Positions 27,634 to 35,240 of a DNA stretch of 64,000 bases are shown one piece after another. Made by a program: the position numbers and the translations under genes. Source of the DNA: UBA12481 sp942493265 (GTDB lineage: Bacteria > Bacteroidota > Bacteroidia > Bacteroidales > UBA12481); the NCBI GenBank assembly GCA_942493265.1, contig OW818688.1:2790001-2854000 (forward strand), written 5' to 3'. Below the pieces are notes generated by a model that made no database searches, was not told the origin of the DNA, and saw nothing but the letters and a program-made list of their open reading frames with translations. Within the stretch, counting starts at the first letter, position 1. Each line of letters starts with the position of its first letter.

Positions 27634-28521
27634 TCATACTCCGCCATAGGCTGAATATCCGCCATCAACCGGTAATATTATCCCGGTAATGAAGGAGCTT
27701 AGATCAGAAAGCAGGAATAGTACCGCTCCCTGAAGGTCACCGGGCTCACCGTACTTTCCCATCGGAGTGCTGGCTATAATTTTGTTACCCCTCATGGTTG
27801 GGGCTCCCGTGACTTTGTCAGTCAGTAAAAAACGGTTCTGATCGGTCAGGAAGAAACCCGGAGCAATGGCGTTTACACGCACTCCGGATTGAGCCAGGTG
27901 AACGGCCAGCCATTGGGTAAAATTGTTTACCGAGGCTTTGGCAGCGGAATAGGCGGGTATTTTGGTGAGCGGCCGGAATGAATTCATTGAACTGATATTC
28001 AGGATTACCCCACAACCTCTTTTTGCCATTGCTTCACCAAATATCTGGCTCGGAAGCAAGGTGCCGGTAAAATTTAGGTCAAATACCGACTTGAATCCTT
28101 CTGCGTCCAGGTCAAAAAATGTTGACGCTCCGGTTAGATTTGAGGATGTTAAGGTTTGTCTGTATTGCTCGGCTCCTGTTGTGGCTTTTGGTGAATTTCC
28201 CCCTGCACCATTGATCAGAAAATCAACATTGCCAAGCTCTTTTTCAACCATGATGGATGCCTGCCGGAGAGACTCCCGGTCGAGAACATCGGCTGTAATG
28301 CCTATGCAGCGCGTGCCATATTGCTCCTCAAGTTTGGCGGCTAACTTGCCACAGGTTTCGGGATTTATATCCAGGATGGCGGTTTTAATGCCTGATGCAA
28401 CCAGACTTTCGCATATTGCCTGTCCGATTATCCCGGCTCCGCCGGTTATAACGCATACCCGCCCTGATAATCCGGGTAAAACCGGAAGCGGATGCTGTTG
28501 GTGCAAGGATTGTTGTATCAT
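27634..28521 (-). CDS. SDR oxidoreductase, D-fructuronate/D-mannonate reductase-like
   Basis: 295 residues from the ATG at 28521. A longer frame reaches 28644, but a perfect -7 promoter element lies inside that extension, so the shorter start is chosen. SDR motifs are TGGAGIIG (26-33), NGAGG (104-108), S178, and Y191-x3-K195 in PAYSAAKAS. The inserted segment about 111-142 before the second Rossmann half is typical of the mannonate/fructuronate oxidoreductase-like SDRs of Bacteroidota. It would reduce fructuronate from UxaC/UxaE to mannonate. The specificity is inferred from family resemblance and the nearby uronate operon. Confidence 0.82.
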   Translation of the reverse strand: MIQQSLHQQHPLPVLPGLSGRVCVITGGAGIIGQAICESLVASGIKTAILDINPETCGKLAAKLEEQYGTRCIGITADVLDRESLRQASIMVEKELGNVDFLINGAGGNSPKATTGAEQYRQTLTSSNLTGASTFFDLDAEGFKSVFDLNFTGTLLPSQIFGEAMAKRGCGVILNISSMNSFRPLTKIPAYSAAKASVNNFTQWLAVHLAQSGVRVNAIAPGFFLTDQNRFLLTDKVTGAPTMRGNKIIASTPMGKYGEPGDLQGAVLFLLSDLSSFITGIILPVDGGYSAYGGV

Positions 28522-28556
28522 TTTGATAGTGCAAGCGAATAACAGTTTTCCGAGAT

Positions 28557-28564
28557 CAAAGATA
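28557..28564 (-). promoter_or_regulatory. -7 promoter element of the SDR-pfp-HAD-larA cluster
   Basis: On the minus strand 28564-28557 reads TATCTTTG, an exact TAnnTTTG match 36 bases before the ATG at 28521. No clear TTG sits at the usual -33 distance. Its position argues against translation from the longer upstream frame. Confidence 0.45.
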
Positions 28565-28655
28565 GGAGTTTCCCTGATTCCATACGCTTTTGGTGAATTT
28601 TGCCGCAGCAGAAATCCGTGATTCCGATACCGGGATTCGTGCAATATGCGGTCAA

Positions 28656-28685
28656 TTGTTCGATATCATTTAATTTTTATCTTTA
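28656..28685 (+). promoter_or_regulatory. Promoter of the TorF-like porin / histidine kinase pair
   Basis: TTG at 28656-28658 and TATCTTTA at 28678-28685 are 19 bases apart; only the last base of the -7 element departs from TAnnTTTG. It is followed by AGGA at 28730-28733, ten bases ahead of the ATG at 28743. Confidence 0.5.
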
Positions 28686-28742
28686 TCCACAGGGATTGGG
28701 GAAATAAAACATCATGTTGCTTTGAATAGAAGGATACATAAA

Positions 28743-29504
28743 ATGAGGGTTCCTGGAGTTTTTCTGGTCTGTGGTTTACTGCTGGCCGGTATTGGTGCAA
28801 GGGGACAACAATCTGATCAGGATGCTCCTGGAAAAACAGAGAACCCCTGGTCATGGGGCGTCGAAAGTGATTTCGGTTCGAAATATTTATGGAAAGGAAT
28901 ATCCTACAACGAAGGGTTGGTTATCCAACCCAGTCTTTGGGCAACGCGTGGAAATTTCACAGCCGGATTGTGGGGCAATTATGCTGCGTATGACAGGTTT
29001 CATTCCGAAAAGGTCAACGAAGTGGATCTGGTTTTTACCTACGCATACTCAATCGGAAAATTTGAAATTGACCATACCATCATGTTCTATTATTATCCCG
29101 GCGTAGAGGATGCTCCTCCCACAGGGGAATTTTTTCTCGGTGTTGGCTATCCGATAGGGGAGTTTAGCCTGTTTTCCTCAGCAACGGCCGACTTCCTTAC
29201 TTACCCCGGAAACCTTTACTTTGAGCATGGTGTCGAATTTGAGAAGGATTTGAATGAAAAGCTTTTGCTTGAAGCAAAGTTGTCGATGGGCTGGGCAAAC
29301 GGACGTTTTAATGAAACATATATCGGAACGACCAAAACATCTGTTAACCTGATCGGGGCAGATATAAGCCTGATGTACACCCCACGTGGCGCAGTATATC
29401 TTAAACCCCACCTTCAGGTAAACAGGACTGCTGATCAGGATTTATTGCCCTATCTGGGTAAATATCCTTGGTTCTGTGGTTTAGCAATAGGAATTGAATT
29501 ATGA
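28743..29504 (+). CDS. TorF family putative outer-membrane porin
   Basis: 253 residues from the ATG at 28743, preferred over an in-frame TTG at 28722 because AGGA precedes it. The signal peptide is MRVPGVFLVCGLLLAGIGARG. The mature part is a small beta-barrel with alternating aromatic strands; the opening WSWGVESDFGSKYLWKGISYNEGLVIQP fits the TorF/Gcw_chp family, and the C-terminus is AIGIEL. The substrate is unknown. It overlaps the downstream kinase start by four bases (ATGA), so porin and sensor are translationally coupled. Functional link by coupling is inference. Confidence 0.82.
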   Translation: MRVPGVFLVCGLLLAGIGARGQQSDQDAPGKTENPWSWGVESDFGSKYLWKGISYNEGLVIQPSLWATRGNFTAGLWGNYAAYDRFHSEKVNEVDLVFTYAYSIGKFEIDHTIMFYYYPGVEDAPPTGEFFLGVGYPIGEFSLFSSATADFLTYPGNLYFEHGVEFEKDLNEKLLLEAKLSMGWANGRFNETYIGTTKTSVNLIGADISLMYTPRGAVYLKPHLQVNRTADQDLLPYLGKYPWFCGLAIGIEL

Positions 29505-31240
29505 TCAGAAGCATACAAAACAGAATTTCCCTGCTGATTGCCATGATTGGTGTTTGCATGGTAGCCGGAATTTTTATTACCCGGGTACTCGACCATCAAC
29601 GGATAGATTCACTGCTTGAACGGAAAAAAACCGAGGGTTCGAAATTTCTGACTCATGTGGTTGATTTTAAGTCGAAAAGTCTCAGCGGGTTCACTTATGA
29701 TTATACCTTCTGGGATGAGATGGTAAATTTTGTGACTACTCATGATTCAGTTTGGGCACAGGTTAATATTGAATCCTCTATTCCAACCTTTCAGGCTAAT
29801 TATGCCTGGGTTTTTAATATTGATCTTGAATTGGTTTATTCCATCCAGTCCGAAGAGATTGACATGCTGCTGAAATTCCCATTATCAAAAAGCGAATTGG
29901 AAAACCTGGTTGTAAAAGGACCTTTTTTTGATTTTTATAAATCAACCCCGGCCGGGCTGATTCAATTTAGCGGCGGATCCATCCATCCTTCAACTGACCT
30001 AGAGAGACGTACTCCTGCACAAGGGTATTTCTTTGTTGCCAGAATTTGGGATCCTAACTATATTATTGAAATACAGGAATTTACGGGTACTAAGGTGTCG
30101 ATTCTGGCCCCAGACGACAATACTGAACCTGTTGATGTGATCAATCCGGAGGAATACTCCTATGTCAACTTTATGCCACTCACCAGTTGGAACAACAGCC
30201 ACGAAGGGTACATCCGCTCCGTTGGAATCGTGGATATTGCAAGGGATTTCGAAAAACGGTCGCAGTCAATCCTGATACTTTTAGTAGTCAGCTTATTGGT
30301 TGCACTCGTATTTGTGTCATTCATCCTGATCCGGCTAATCAACCGGCCCCTCAGAAACCTGATATCAAGTTTAACAACTGAGGATTCCGGTCCGATCAGA
30401 AGCCTGGCCCGGGAAACATCAGAATTTGGTCATATTGCGCGTCTGATGAGTGATTTCTTTGTTCAGAAAAAGAAATTGGTTGAAGAGATTGATGAAAGGA
30501 TCAAAATCGAGGCGGAGCTGATCAAGGCATTGGACAGAGCCGAGGAAAGCGATCGTTTGAAGACGGCTTTTCTCAATAATCTGTCACATGAGATACGCAC
30601 ACCAATGAATGCAATTGTCGGGTTTTCCGAATTGATCACCGATCCCCGGATTACCGACCGGGAGCGGATAGAGTTCACCGGAATTATCAGCGATAGCAGT
30701 TATCGGTTACTGGGAATTATCAATGACCTGATCAGTATATCAAGCCTGGATTCCGGACAGGTGGAGGTGTGGCATGAAAAGATAAACCTGAATTCAATGC
30801 TGCAGGGACTGTTTTCCCAGATTGAAAAGGAAATTGACCACGATCAGATTCAACTAAGTATGGATGTTGCCCTGAGAGATGAACATTCACAGATCCTGAC
30901 TGATCAGGCAAAAGTATCGCAGGTTATCCTGAACCTGTTGAAGAATTCAGTGAAGTTCACCAAATCCGGCAGGATCGATTTCGGTTACGTGATGAGGAAT
31001 TCAGAAATTGAGTTTTTTGTTAAAGATACCGGGATCGGAATACCTGAAGATCAGTTCGAAAACATATTTGCCAGATTTCACCAGGCTGACAGTTCCTTGT
31101 CTCGTAAATTCGGCGGAACCGGCCTTGGCTTGCCAATATCCAAAGCGTACATAGAACTCATGGGAGGCCGCATCTGGTTAAAATCAGCGGTGGGGCAGGG
31201 ATCTGAATTCTACTTCACCATACCCTATAAGGCTCCATAA
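29501..31240 (+). CDS. CHASE4-domain sensor histidine kinase
   Basis: 579 residues. One membrane helix lies at about 9-27 and a second at about 258-278. The extracytoplasmic segment between them carries the CHASE4 pattern (SGFTYDYTFWDEMVNFV). A HAMP-like/coiled linker follows, then HisKA with the phospho-acceptor FLNNLSHEIRTPMNAIVGF, the N box QVILNLLKNSVKFTKSG, G1 VKDTGIGIPED and G2 GGTGLGLPIS. It senses a periplasmic signal and phosphorylates an unidentified regulator. No response regulator is encoded next to it. Coupling to the TorF-like porin is the main context clue. It ends before a bidirectional hairpin. Confidence 0.93.
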   Translation: MIRSIQNRISLLIAMIGVCMVAGIFITRVLDHQRIDSLLERKKTEGSKFLTHVVDFKSKSLSGFTYDYTFWDEMVNFVTTHDSVWAQVNIESSIPTFQANYAWVFNIDLELVYSIQSEEIDMLLKFPLSKSELENLVVKGPFFDFYKSTPAGLIQFSGGSIHPSTDLERRTPAQGYFFVARIWDPNYIIEIQEFTGTKVSILAPDDNTEPVDVINPEEYSYVNFMPLTSWNNSHEGYIRSVGIVDIARDFEKRSQSILILLVVSLLVALVFVSFILIRLINRPLRNLISSLTTEDSGPIRSLARETSEFGHIARLMSDFFVQKKKLVEEIDERIKIEAELIKALDRAEESDRLKTAFLNNLSHEIRTPMNAIVGFSELITDPRITDRERIEFTGIISDSSYRLLGIINDLISISSLDSGQVEVWHEKINLNSMLQGLFSQIEKEIDHDQIQLSMDVALRDEHSQILTDQAKVSQVILNLLKNSVKFTKSGRIDFGYVMRNSEIEFFVKDTGIGIPEDQFENIFARFHQADSSLSRKFGGTGLGLPISKAYIELMGGRIWLKSAVGQGSEFYFTIPYKAP

Positions 31241-31252
31241 TATCCATAAAAA

Positions 31253-31281
31253 AAGCACCTTTCCCGCCGGAAAAGGTGCTT
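31253..31281. terminator. Bidirectional terminator hairpin
   Basis: The stem AAGCACCTTT / AAAGGTGCTT has a short CC..GG loop and A-rich sequence on its left. It lies between the convergent histidine kinase and sugar transporter genes. Confidence 0.78.
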
Positions 31282-31309
31282 AATGAAATTATTTTTCCTT
31301 TATATCCGA

Positions 31310-32608
31310 TTATCTTACGGATGGGATTTTCCTGCCAATTTTGTGGCCCCAGAACGCATAATACAAAATCCATAAATAACAAGGAACAACTATCCAGTAT
31401 GCTTGCTGGCGCGTCAGAATATCAGCCAGTTTGCCATAAGCTAATGGAAGGACTGCACAACCTGCTATACACATAACCAAAAGGGCAGAGGCTATTTTTG
31501 TAAATTTCCCTAATCCTTCCAGCGCAAGAGGCCAGATAGCCGGCCACATGATAGCATTGGCAAAACCGAGAAATGCGATCATATACACGGATATGTTTCC
31601 TTTTATCAGGAGTGCGGATATGCTGAAGATAACACCTAAAATGGCCGAGATTCCGAGAGCTTTGGATTGCGACAGGGTTTTGGGAATGGTTATGATTCCT
31701 ATAATATAACCGACCACCATCGAGAACATGGTAAGTGATGCAAAGAATTTTGCCTGGCCGAGCGGATATCCGGCTGATTTGGCATAATTGATAACGGTGT
31801 CAGCCGCAATAACCTCACAGCCGGTATACAGGAACAGCGTTATCAGGCCTAAGGTGAAAAATGGATACTGCAGTACATATTTCTTATGAACGATGCCTTC
31901 ATTGACATGTTGTTCGTCTTTATCGGTATCGATATTCTGGAGTGGTGATTTTGTAACAAAAAAAGCAAGAATTACTAAAACCACCGCCATAATAATGTAT
32001 GGAATAATTACCCGTCCGGCCATTTCATTCAGAATGGCTGCCCTCTCGGTGAGGTCGGTCATGGTGGCTACTTTGGCAACAATATCATCAGCTCCATCTA
32101 AAACAATGAATCCAAGAATCAGTGGACTCAGGATGCCTGCTGTTTTATTACAGATACCCATGATGCTGATTCGCTTAGCTGCACTTTCAATGGGTCCGAG
32201 GATCGTCACATAAGGATTGGATGCTGTCTGAAGCAACGACAAACCTGCACCTTGAACAAAAAGACCTGTCAGGAATAATGCAAATGAGCGGCTCTGACCT
32301 GCGGGAATAAAAATGAGGCTCCCGATTGCCATAACAAATAATCCTAAAGCCATGCCGTTTTTGAATCCCGTTTTATGCAGAATCCAGGAAGATGGGATCG
32401 CCAGGAAGAAATAGGAGATGTAAAAAGCGAATGTTACAAAATAGGCCTGAAAATCAGTTAGTTCGCATGCGATTTTTAGAAAAGGAATCAGAGTGGCATT
32501 AAGCCAGGTAACAAATCCAAAAATAAAAAACAGGGCGCCAATGATAATGATGGATGTTAAATACGAGTTTTTCTGCGAGGGCGCAGACGCGGTTGCTGTT
32601 GTTGCCAT
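31310..32608 (-). CDS. FucP/GluP-like sugar MFS transporter
   Basis: 432 residues with twelve predicted membrane helices. Family blocks are GALFFIFGFVTWLNATLIPFL, FFLAIPSSWILHKTGFKNG and GAGLSLLQTASNPYVTILGP, the last being characteristic of FucP/GluP (FHS) proton-sugar symporters. It imports a monosaccharide or sugar acid across the inner membrane; which one cannot be told. It has its own promoter overlapped by a large inverted repeat. Neighbouring uronate genes make a hexuronate or hexose plausible. Confidence 0.9.
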   Translation of the reverse strand: MATTATASAPSQKNSYLTSIIIIGALFFIFGFVTWLNATLIPFLKIACELTDFQAYFVTFAFYISYFFLAIPSSWILHKTGFKNGMALGLFVMAIGSLIFIPAGQSRSFALFLTGLFVQGAGLSLLQTASNPYVTILGPIESAAKRISIMGICNKTAGILSPLILGFIVLDGADDIVAKVATMTDLTERAAILNEMAGRVIIPYIIMAVVLVILAFFVTKSPLQNIDTDKDEQHVNEGIVHKKYVLQYPFFTLGLITLFLYTGCEVIAADTVINYAKSAGYPLGQAKFFASLTMFSMVVGYIIGIITIPKTLSQSKALGISAILGVIFSISALLIKGNISVYMIAFLGFANAIMWPAIWPLALEGLGKFTKIASALLVMCIAGCAVLPLAYGKLADILTRQQAYWIVVPCYLWILYYAFWGHKIGRKIPSVR

Positions 32609-32630
32609 ATCGGTTTGTCTGGTAAATAAA

Positions 32631-32666
32631 TTGTAGCGAAAGATAGGAAAAAAGTTTTCGCTACAA
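32631..32666. promoter_or_regulatory. Operator-like inverted repeat over the sugar transporter promoter
   Basis: Perfect 11-base arms, TTGTAGCGAAA (32631-32641) and TTTCGCTACAA (32656-32666), are separated by 14 bases. On the minus strand the upstream arm holds the -33 TTG and the downstream arm overlaps TATCTTTC, a near-consensus -7 element, with 18 bases between. Binding of a dimeric regulator here would cover the promoter. The ATG is at 32608. Confidence 0.6.
32638..32666 (-). promoter_or_regulatory. Promoter of the sugar MFS transporter
   Basis: TTG at 32666-32664 and TATCTTTC at 32645-32638 (minus strand) are 18 bases apart, about 30 bases ahead of the start codon. Both elements lie inside the inverted repeat arms. 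Confidence 0.45.
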
Positions 32667-32707
32667 AAGTCAGGGATATAACTGAAGTGGAAACTCCGCC
32701 TGGGGAA

Positions 32708-33691
32708 TTAAAGGGGCATACCTGAATTGAGCTTTTTAAAAATTCTCCAAACCAGGAAGGTGAGCCAGGCCGACGGTTCCTTCTTTTGTCCGAAATCCCA
32801 GCCCTCCCAGGCCTTCCATACGGATTCAGGAGTAAACTTCCCTTCAGGGGAACCTTTAGATTGAATAACCTCAAGCATCTGCATAAACCTTGGATCTTCA
32901 AGTGCAAAATTGAATCTCGAAAGGGTATCGGCAACATGCAGGATATCGAACCAGATAAGCGGGGCTTTCAGCTTCCGGAAATCAGTCCCCATAAAGAACA
33001 TGTATGGATGACGACTGACACTGTTCTCCCATATATCCAGTAAGGATCCGGCTGCGTTGCGCGCCATTTCTGAATTGTTCAGTGAATCATTTAAGCTCAT
33101 TAACTCAAGCATGATGAGAGTTGCATACGGACAGGGATCATCCTTTTTTCCGGGGCCCCGGAATTTACCGAGTTCTTTTGATACCACACAAGGGAATCCG
33201 TTATCGCGACCCAGCCCGATCAGATAGTCACGAGCCTTTATTACTTTGTTATGATCAGCAAGGCCCATTTTGGTCAGGGCATATACGGTGCGGGGTGCAT
33301 CGCATAGGGCCCAGGCTGGTGTGTCGGTGCCCGAGCCGCCAAAATGCACCGGTATATTCATGATCACACCAAATGGCCCTTCCACGGAGGCGAGTTCAAG
33401 AATTTTGCCTATTACCTCCGGCATGGGCTTATCAGTAAGGGTAATTCCGAGATCTGCAATAAATGGCAAAAGATGAAAGAATTGCCCTGCACTTTTATGA
33501 CTGTTTACGATGGGACCCGGCCAGTTAACTAGGTTTTCCATAATCTTTCTGACGAAGGGATGCCGCACCATTTTCTCCCTGGCTGCCTGAACATCCGGGC
33601 TTCCGGGGGATTCCCCAAGCAAATCAAGCCGTGTATGGTATTCTGTCCATGGATTGCTTTCGAGCAGCCAATTAATTGGTATGTTATTCAT
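32708..33691 (-). CDS. Uncharacterised protein, alpha/alpha-toroid (terpenoid cyclase-like) pattern
   Basis: 327 residues from the ATG at 33691; an in-frame TTG precedes it. There is no signal peptide. The sequence is rich in short helices with recurring blocks such as SAGQFFHLLPFIADLGI, APRTVYALTKMGLADHNKV, ARDYLIGLGRDNGFPCV and LDIWENSVSRHPYMF, reminiscent of the alpha/alpha toroid of prenyltransferase/squalene cyclase-type proteins. A catalytic site is not evident. It lies upstream of the sugar transporter but the transporter has its own promoter. I do not recognise a function. Confidence 0.72.
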   Translation of the reverse strand: MNNIPINWLLESNPWTEYHTRLDLLGESPGSPDVQAAREKMVRHPFVRKIMENLVNWPGPIVNSHKSAGQFFHLLPFIADLGITLTDKPMPEVIGKILELASVEGPFGVIMNIPVHFGGSGTDTPAWALCDAPRTVYALTKMGLADHNKVIKARDYLIGLGRDNGFPCVVSKELGKFRGPGKKDDPCPYATLIMLELMSLNDSLNNSEMARNAAGSLLDIWENSVSRHPYMFFMGTDFRKLKAPLIWFDILHVADTLSRFNFALEDPRFMQMLEVIQSKGSPEGKFTPESVWKAWEGWDFGQKKEPSAWLTFLVWRIFKKLNSGMPL

Positions 33692-33783
33692 CAATTGGTA
33701 GTTATGCTAAATTTCTTTAATGTTAAAGATAATAAACTGTGACCATAATATTTCCTAATTTTATAGCCAGATCAGATGCCGTC

Positions 33784-34320
33784 ATGAAAAAACAAATCTT
33801 TATCGCTTTAATTTTTGGTTTACTGTTTACCAATTGCCAAACCCAAACCACCAAAACCATGATTGACACGTCCACAGTCAAAGGAGTTGACCTTAACAGA
33901 TATCTCGGCAAGTGGTATGAGATTGCCCGTTTCGACCACTCTTTTGAACGAGGCCTCGTAGGCACCACCGCCACCTATTCTATGCGCCCCGACGGTAAAA
34001 TCAAGGTTCTAAACGAGGGGTATAAAAAAACGCTGGATGGAAAACATAAGGTAGCTGAAGGCAAGGCAAAAATTCCGGATCCGGCAGATCTGTCAAAACT
34101 CAAAGTCTCCTTTTTTCTGAATTTTTATGCGGATTATCTGATAATGGAACTTGATCAGACAGATTATCAGTATGTTATGATTGGAAGCAAATCCCCCAAT
34201 TTTCTTTGGATACTCAGCCGCACTCCGGTTATGCCTGAAGATGTTTATACAATGTTGGTTGATAAGGCTAAAACACGCGGATATGCGGTTGAAGGCCTGA
34301 TTAAAGTGGCTCAGCGCTGA
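33784..34320 (+). CDS. Lipocalin, Blc-like outer-membrane lipoprotein
   Basis: 178 residues from the ATG at 33784; an upstream in-frame start adds 15 non-signal residues. The signal peptide ends LLFTNC, a lipobox. The lipocalin signature is YLGKWYEIARFDHSFERG, followed by TATYSMRPDGKIKVLNEGY and the closing FLWILSRTP motif of Blc proteins. It binds small lipophilic molecules such as lysophospholipids in the envelope, possibly for membrane repair. The gene stands alone and is convergent to the Crp/Fnr regulator. Confidence 0.92.
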   Translation: MKKQIFIALIFGLLFTNCQTQTTKTMIDTSTVKGVDLNRYLGKWYEIARFDHSFERGLVGTTATYSMRPDGKIKVLNEGYKKTLDGKHKVAEGKAKIPDPADLSKLKVSFFLNFYADYLIMELDQTDYQYVMIGSKSPNFLWILSRTPVMPEDVYTMLVDKAKTRGYAVEGLIKVAQR

Positions 34321-34360
34321 ATAACCAGAACCGGTTTAATAAACGGGTGACCGGTATTTC

Positions 34361-35056
34361 TTAGCCTGTTTCACTGATTTTTTTCAGCCGGGCATAATCA
34401 AGAACGCTGAAATTCTTGCCTTCCATGCGGATCAGTCCTTCATCATCGAATTTCTTCAGCATTCGAATAACGGTTTCGGAACTCATACCGGATAATTCGG
34501 CGAGATCCTGTCGTGAAAGTGGTAGCTCAAAATCCGGAGTTTTGAATATCCTGTCCGATAAACACAACAGGATATCTGCAAGTCTCCCATACGCTTGCTT
34601 ATGTGTCAGACAAAAGAAACGGCCTGTGATCTGAACATTGTTTGAGCTCAGAATATTAATCACTTCCCGCGCAAAAATTGGATTCTCATTCACAAGAGTC
34701 CGGAAAGCATTAATATCTATCTGTCTTACACTGGTTTCAACATAGGCCATTGCTGAATACTGAAAGGTATTGAATTCTTCGGAAATAGAAGTGAGGCCCA
34801 GCAGGTTTCCGGCTGGTATAATTTTAAGAATCAGCGTGTCTTTTCCATTGTCGATAAAAACCTTGACCAAGCCCCGCTCAACATGCATCACCTGGGAAAC
34901 GAAGGCGCCCTGCTTACAGATGACCTCCTTCTTTTTGTAGGTTACCCTCGCCGAATTGTCCTCCAGATACCGCTGTTCTGCAGGTGTAAGGATCTCAAAA
35001 CATCTGCATTGGTGCGAGCTGATGGTGCAACTGGTGATACCTGCGGAACTAATCAT
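34361..35056 (-). CDS. Crp/Fnr-family transcriptional regulator with N-terminal cysteine cluster
   Basis: 231 residues. Cysteines C10, C17 and C19 lie ahead of the cyclic-nucleotide-like domain (about 20-145), with C47 in EVICKQG, a layout that recalls Fe-S-binding FNR proteins though the spacing differs. The C-terminal winged helix has LSRQDLAELSGMSSETVIRML; E194 and R198 align with the FNR recognition residues E209 and R213, while FNR S212 is replaced by I197. It is divergent from the cytochrome operon and faces two FNR-like inverted repeats 47-99 bases upstream, so autoregulation and control of that operon are likely. The ligand is inference. Confidence 0.9.
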   Translation of the reverse strand: MISSAGITSCTISSHQCRCFEILTPAEQRYLEDNSARVTYKKKEVICKQGAFVSQVMHVERGLVKVFIDNGKDTLILKIIPAGNLLGLTSISEEFNTFQYSAMAYVETSVRQIDINAFRTLVNENPIFAREVINILSSNNVQITGRFFCLTHKQAYGRLADILLCLSDRIFKTPDFELPLSRQDLAELSGMSSETVIRMLKKFDDEGLIRMEGKNFSVLDYARLKKISETG

Positions 35057-35102
35057 TCGTTTACATTCTTTTGGAAAGGCAATTGTACGAAAAAAGCAGG
35101 AT

Positions 35103-35126
35103 AAAAACTGATATGGATCAGTTTTT
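35103..35126. promoter_or_regulatory. FNR-like operator 1
   Basis: A perfect inverted repeat has arms AAAAACTGAT (35103-35112) and ATCAGTTTTT (35117-35126) with a 4-base spacer. The core CTGAT-N4-ATCAG has the same geometry as the FNR box TTGAT-N4-ATCAA. It lies 47 bases upstream of the Crp/Fnr ATG. Confidence 0.68.
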
Positions 35127-35137
35127 AAACAGTGCCA

Positions 35138-35155
35138 TATCAGTCGGAACTGATA
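35138..35155. promoter_or_regulatory. FNR-like operator 2 (opposite half-site orientation)
   Basis: Perfect arms TATCAGT (35138-35144) and ACTGATA (35149-35155) are separated by four bases. Its left part repeats, in inverted form, the ACTGATATGG word of operator 1 (35107-35116 against 35135-35144). It is about 85 bases before the cytochrome ATG. Confidence 0.55.
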
Positions 35156-35240
35156 CCCATGCCACTATCCAAACCCTAATTATGTGCTTTAAAACGGTGA
35201 TTTTTGTATTGATAATATATTAACAATCATCCCCAGACGC

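Noticed and set aside
28522..28644. Longer start for the SDR gene
   Set aside because: A perfect -7 promoter element lies within this stretch, and the added residues have no SDR similarity.
34321..34360. Terminator between lipocalin and Crp/Fnr gene
   Set aside because: ACCGGT occurs twice but gives only a six-base stem with a long loop and no T-run; too weak to call.
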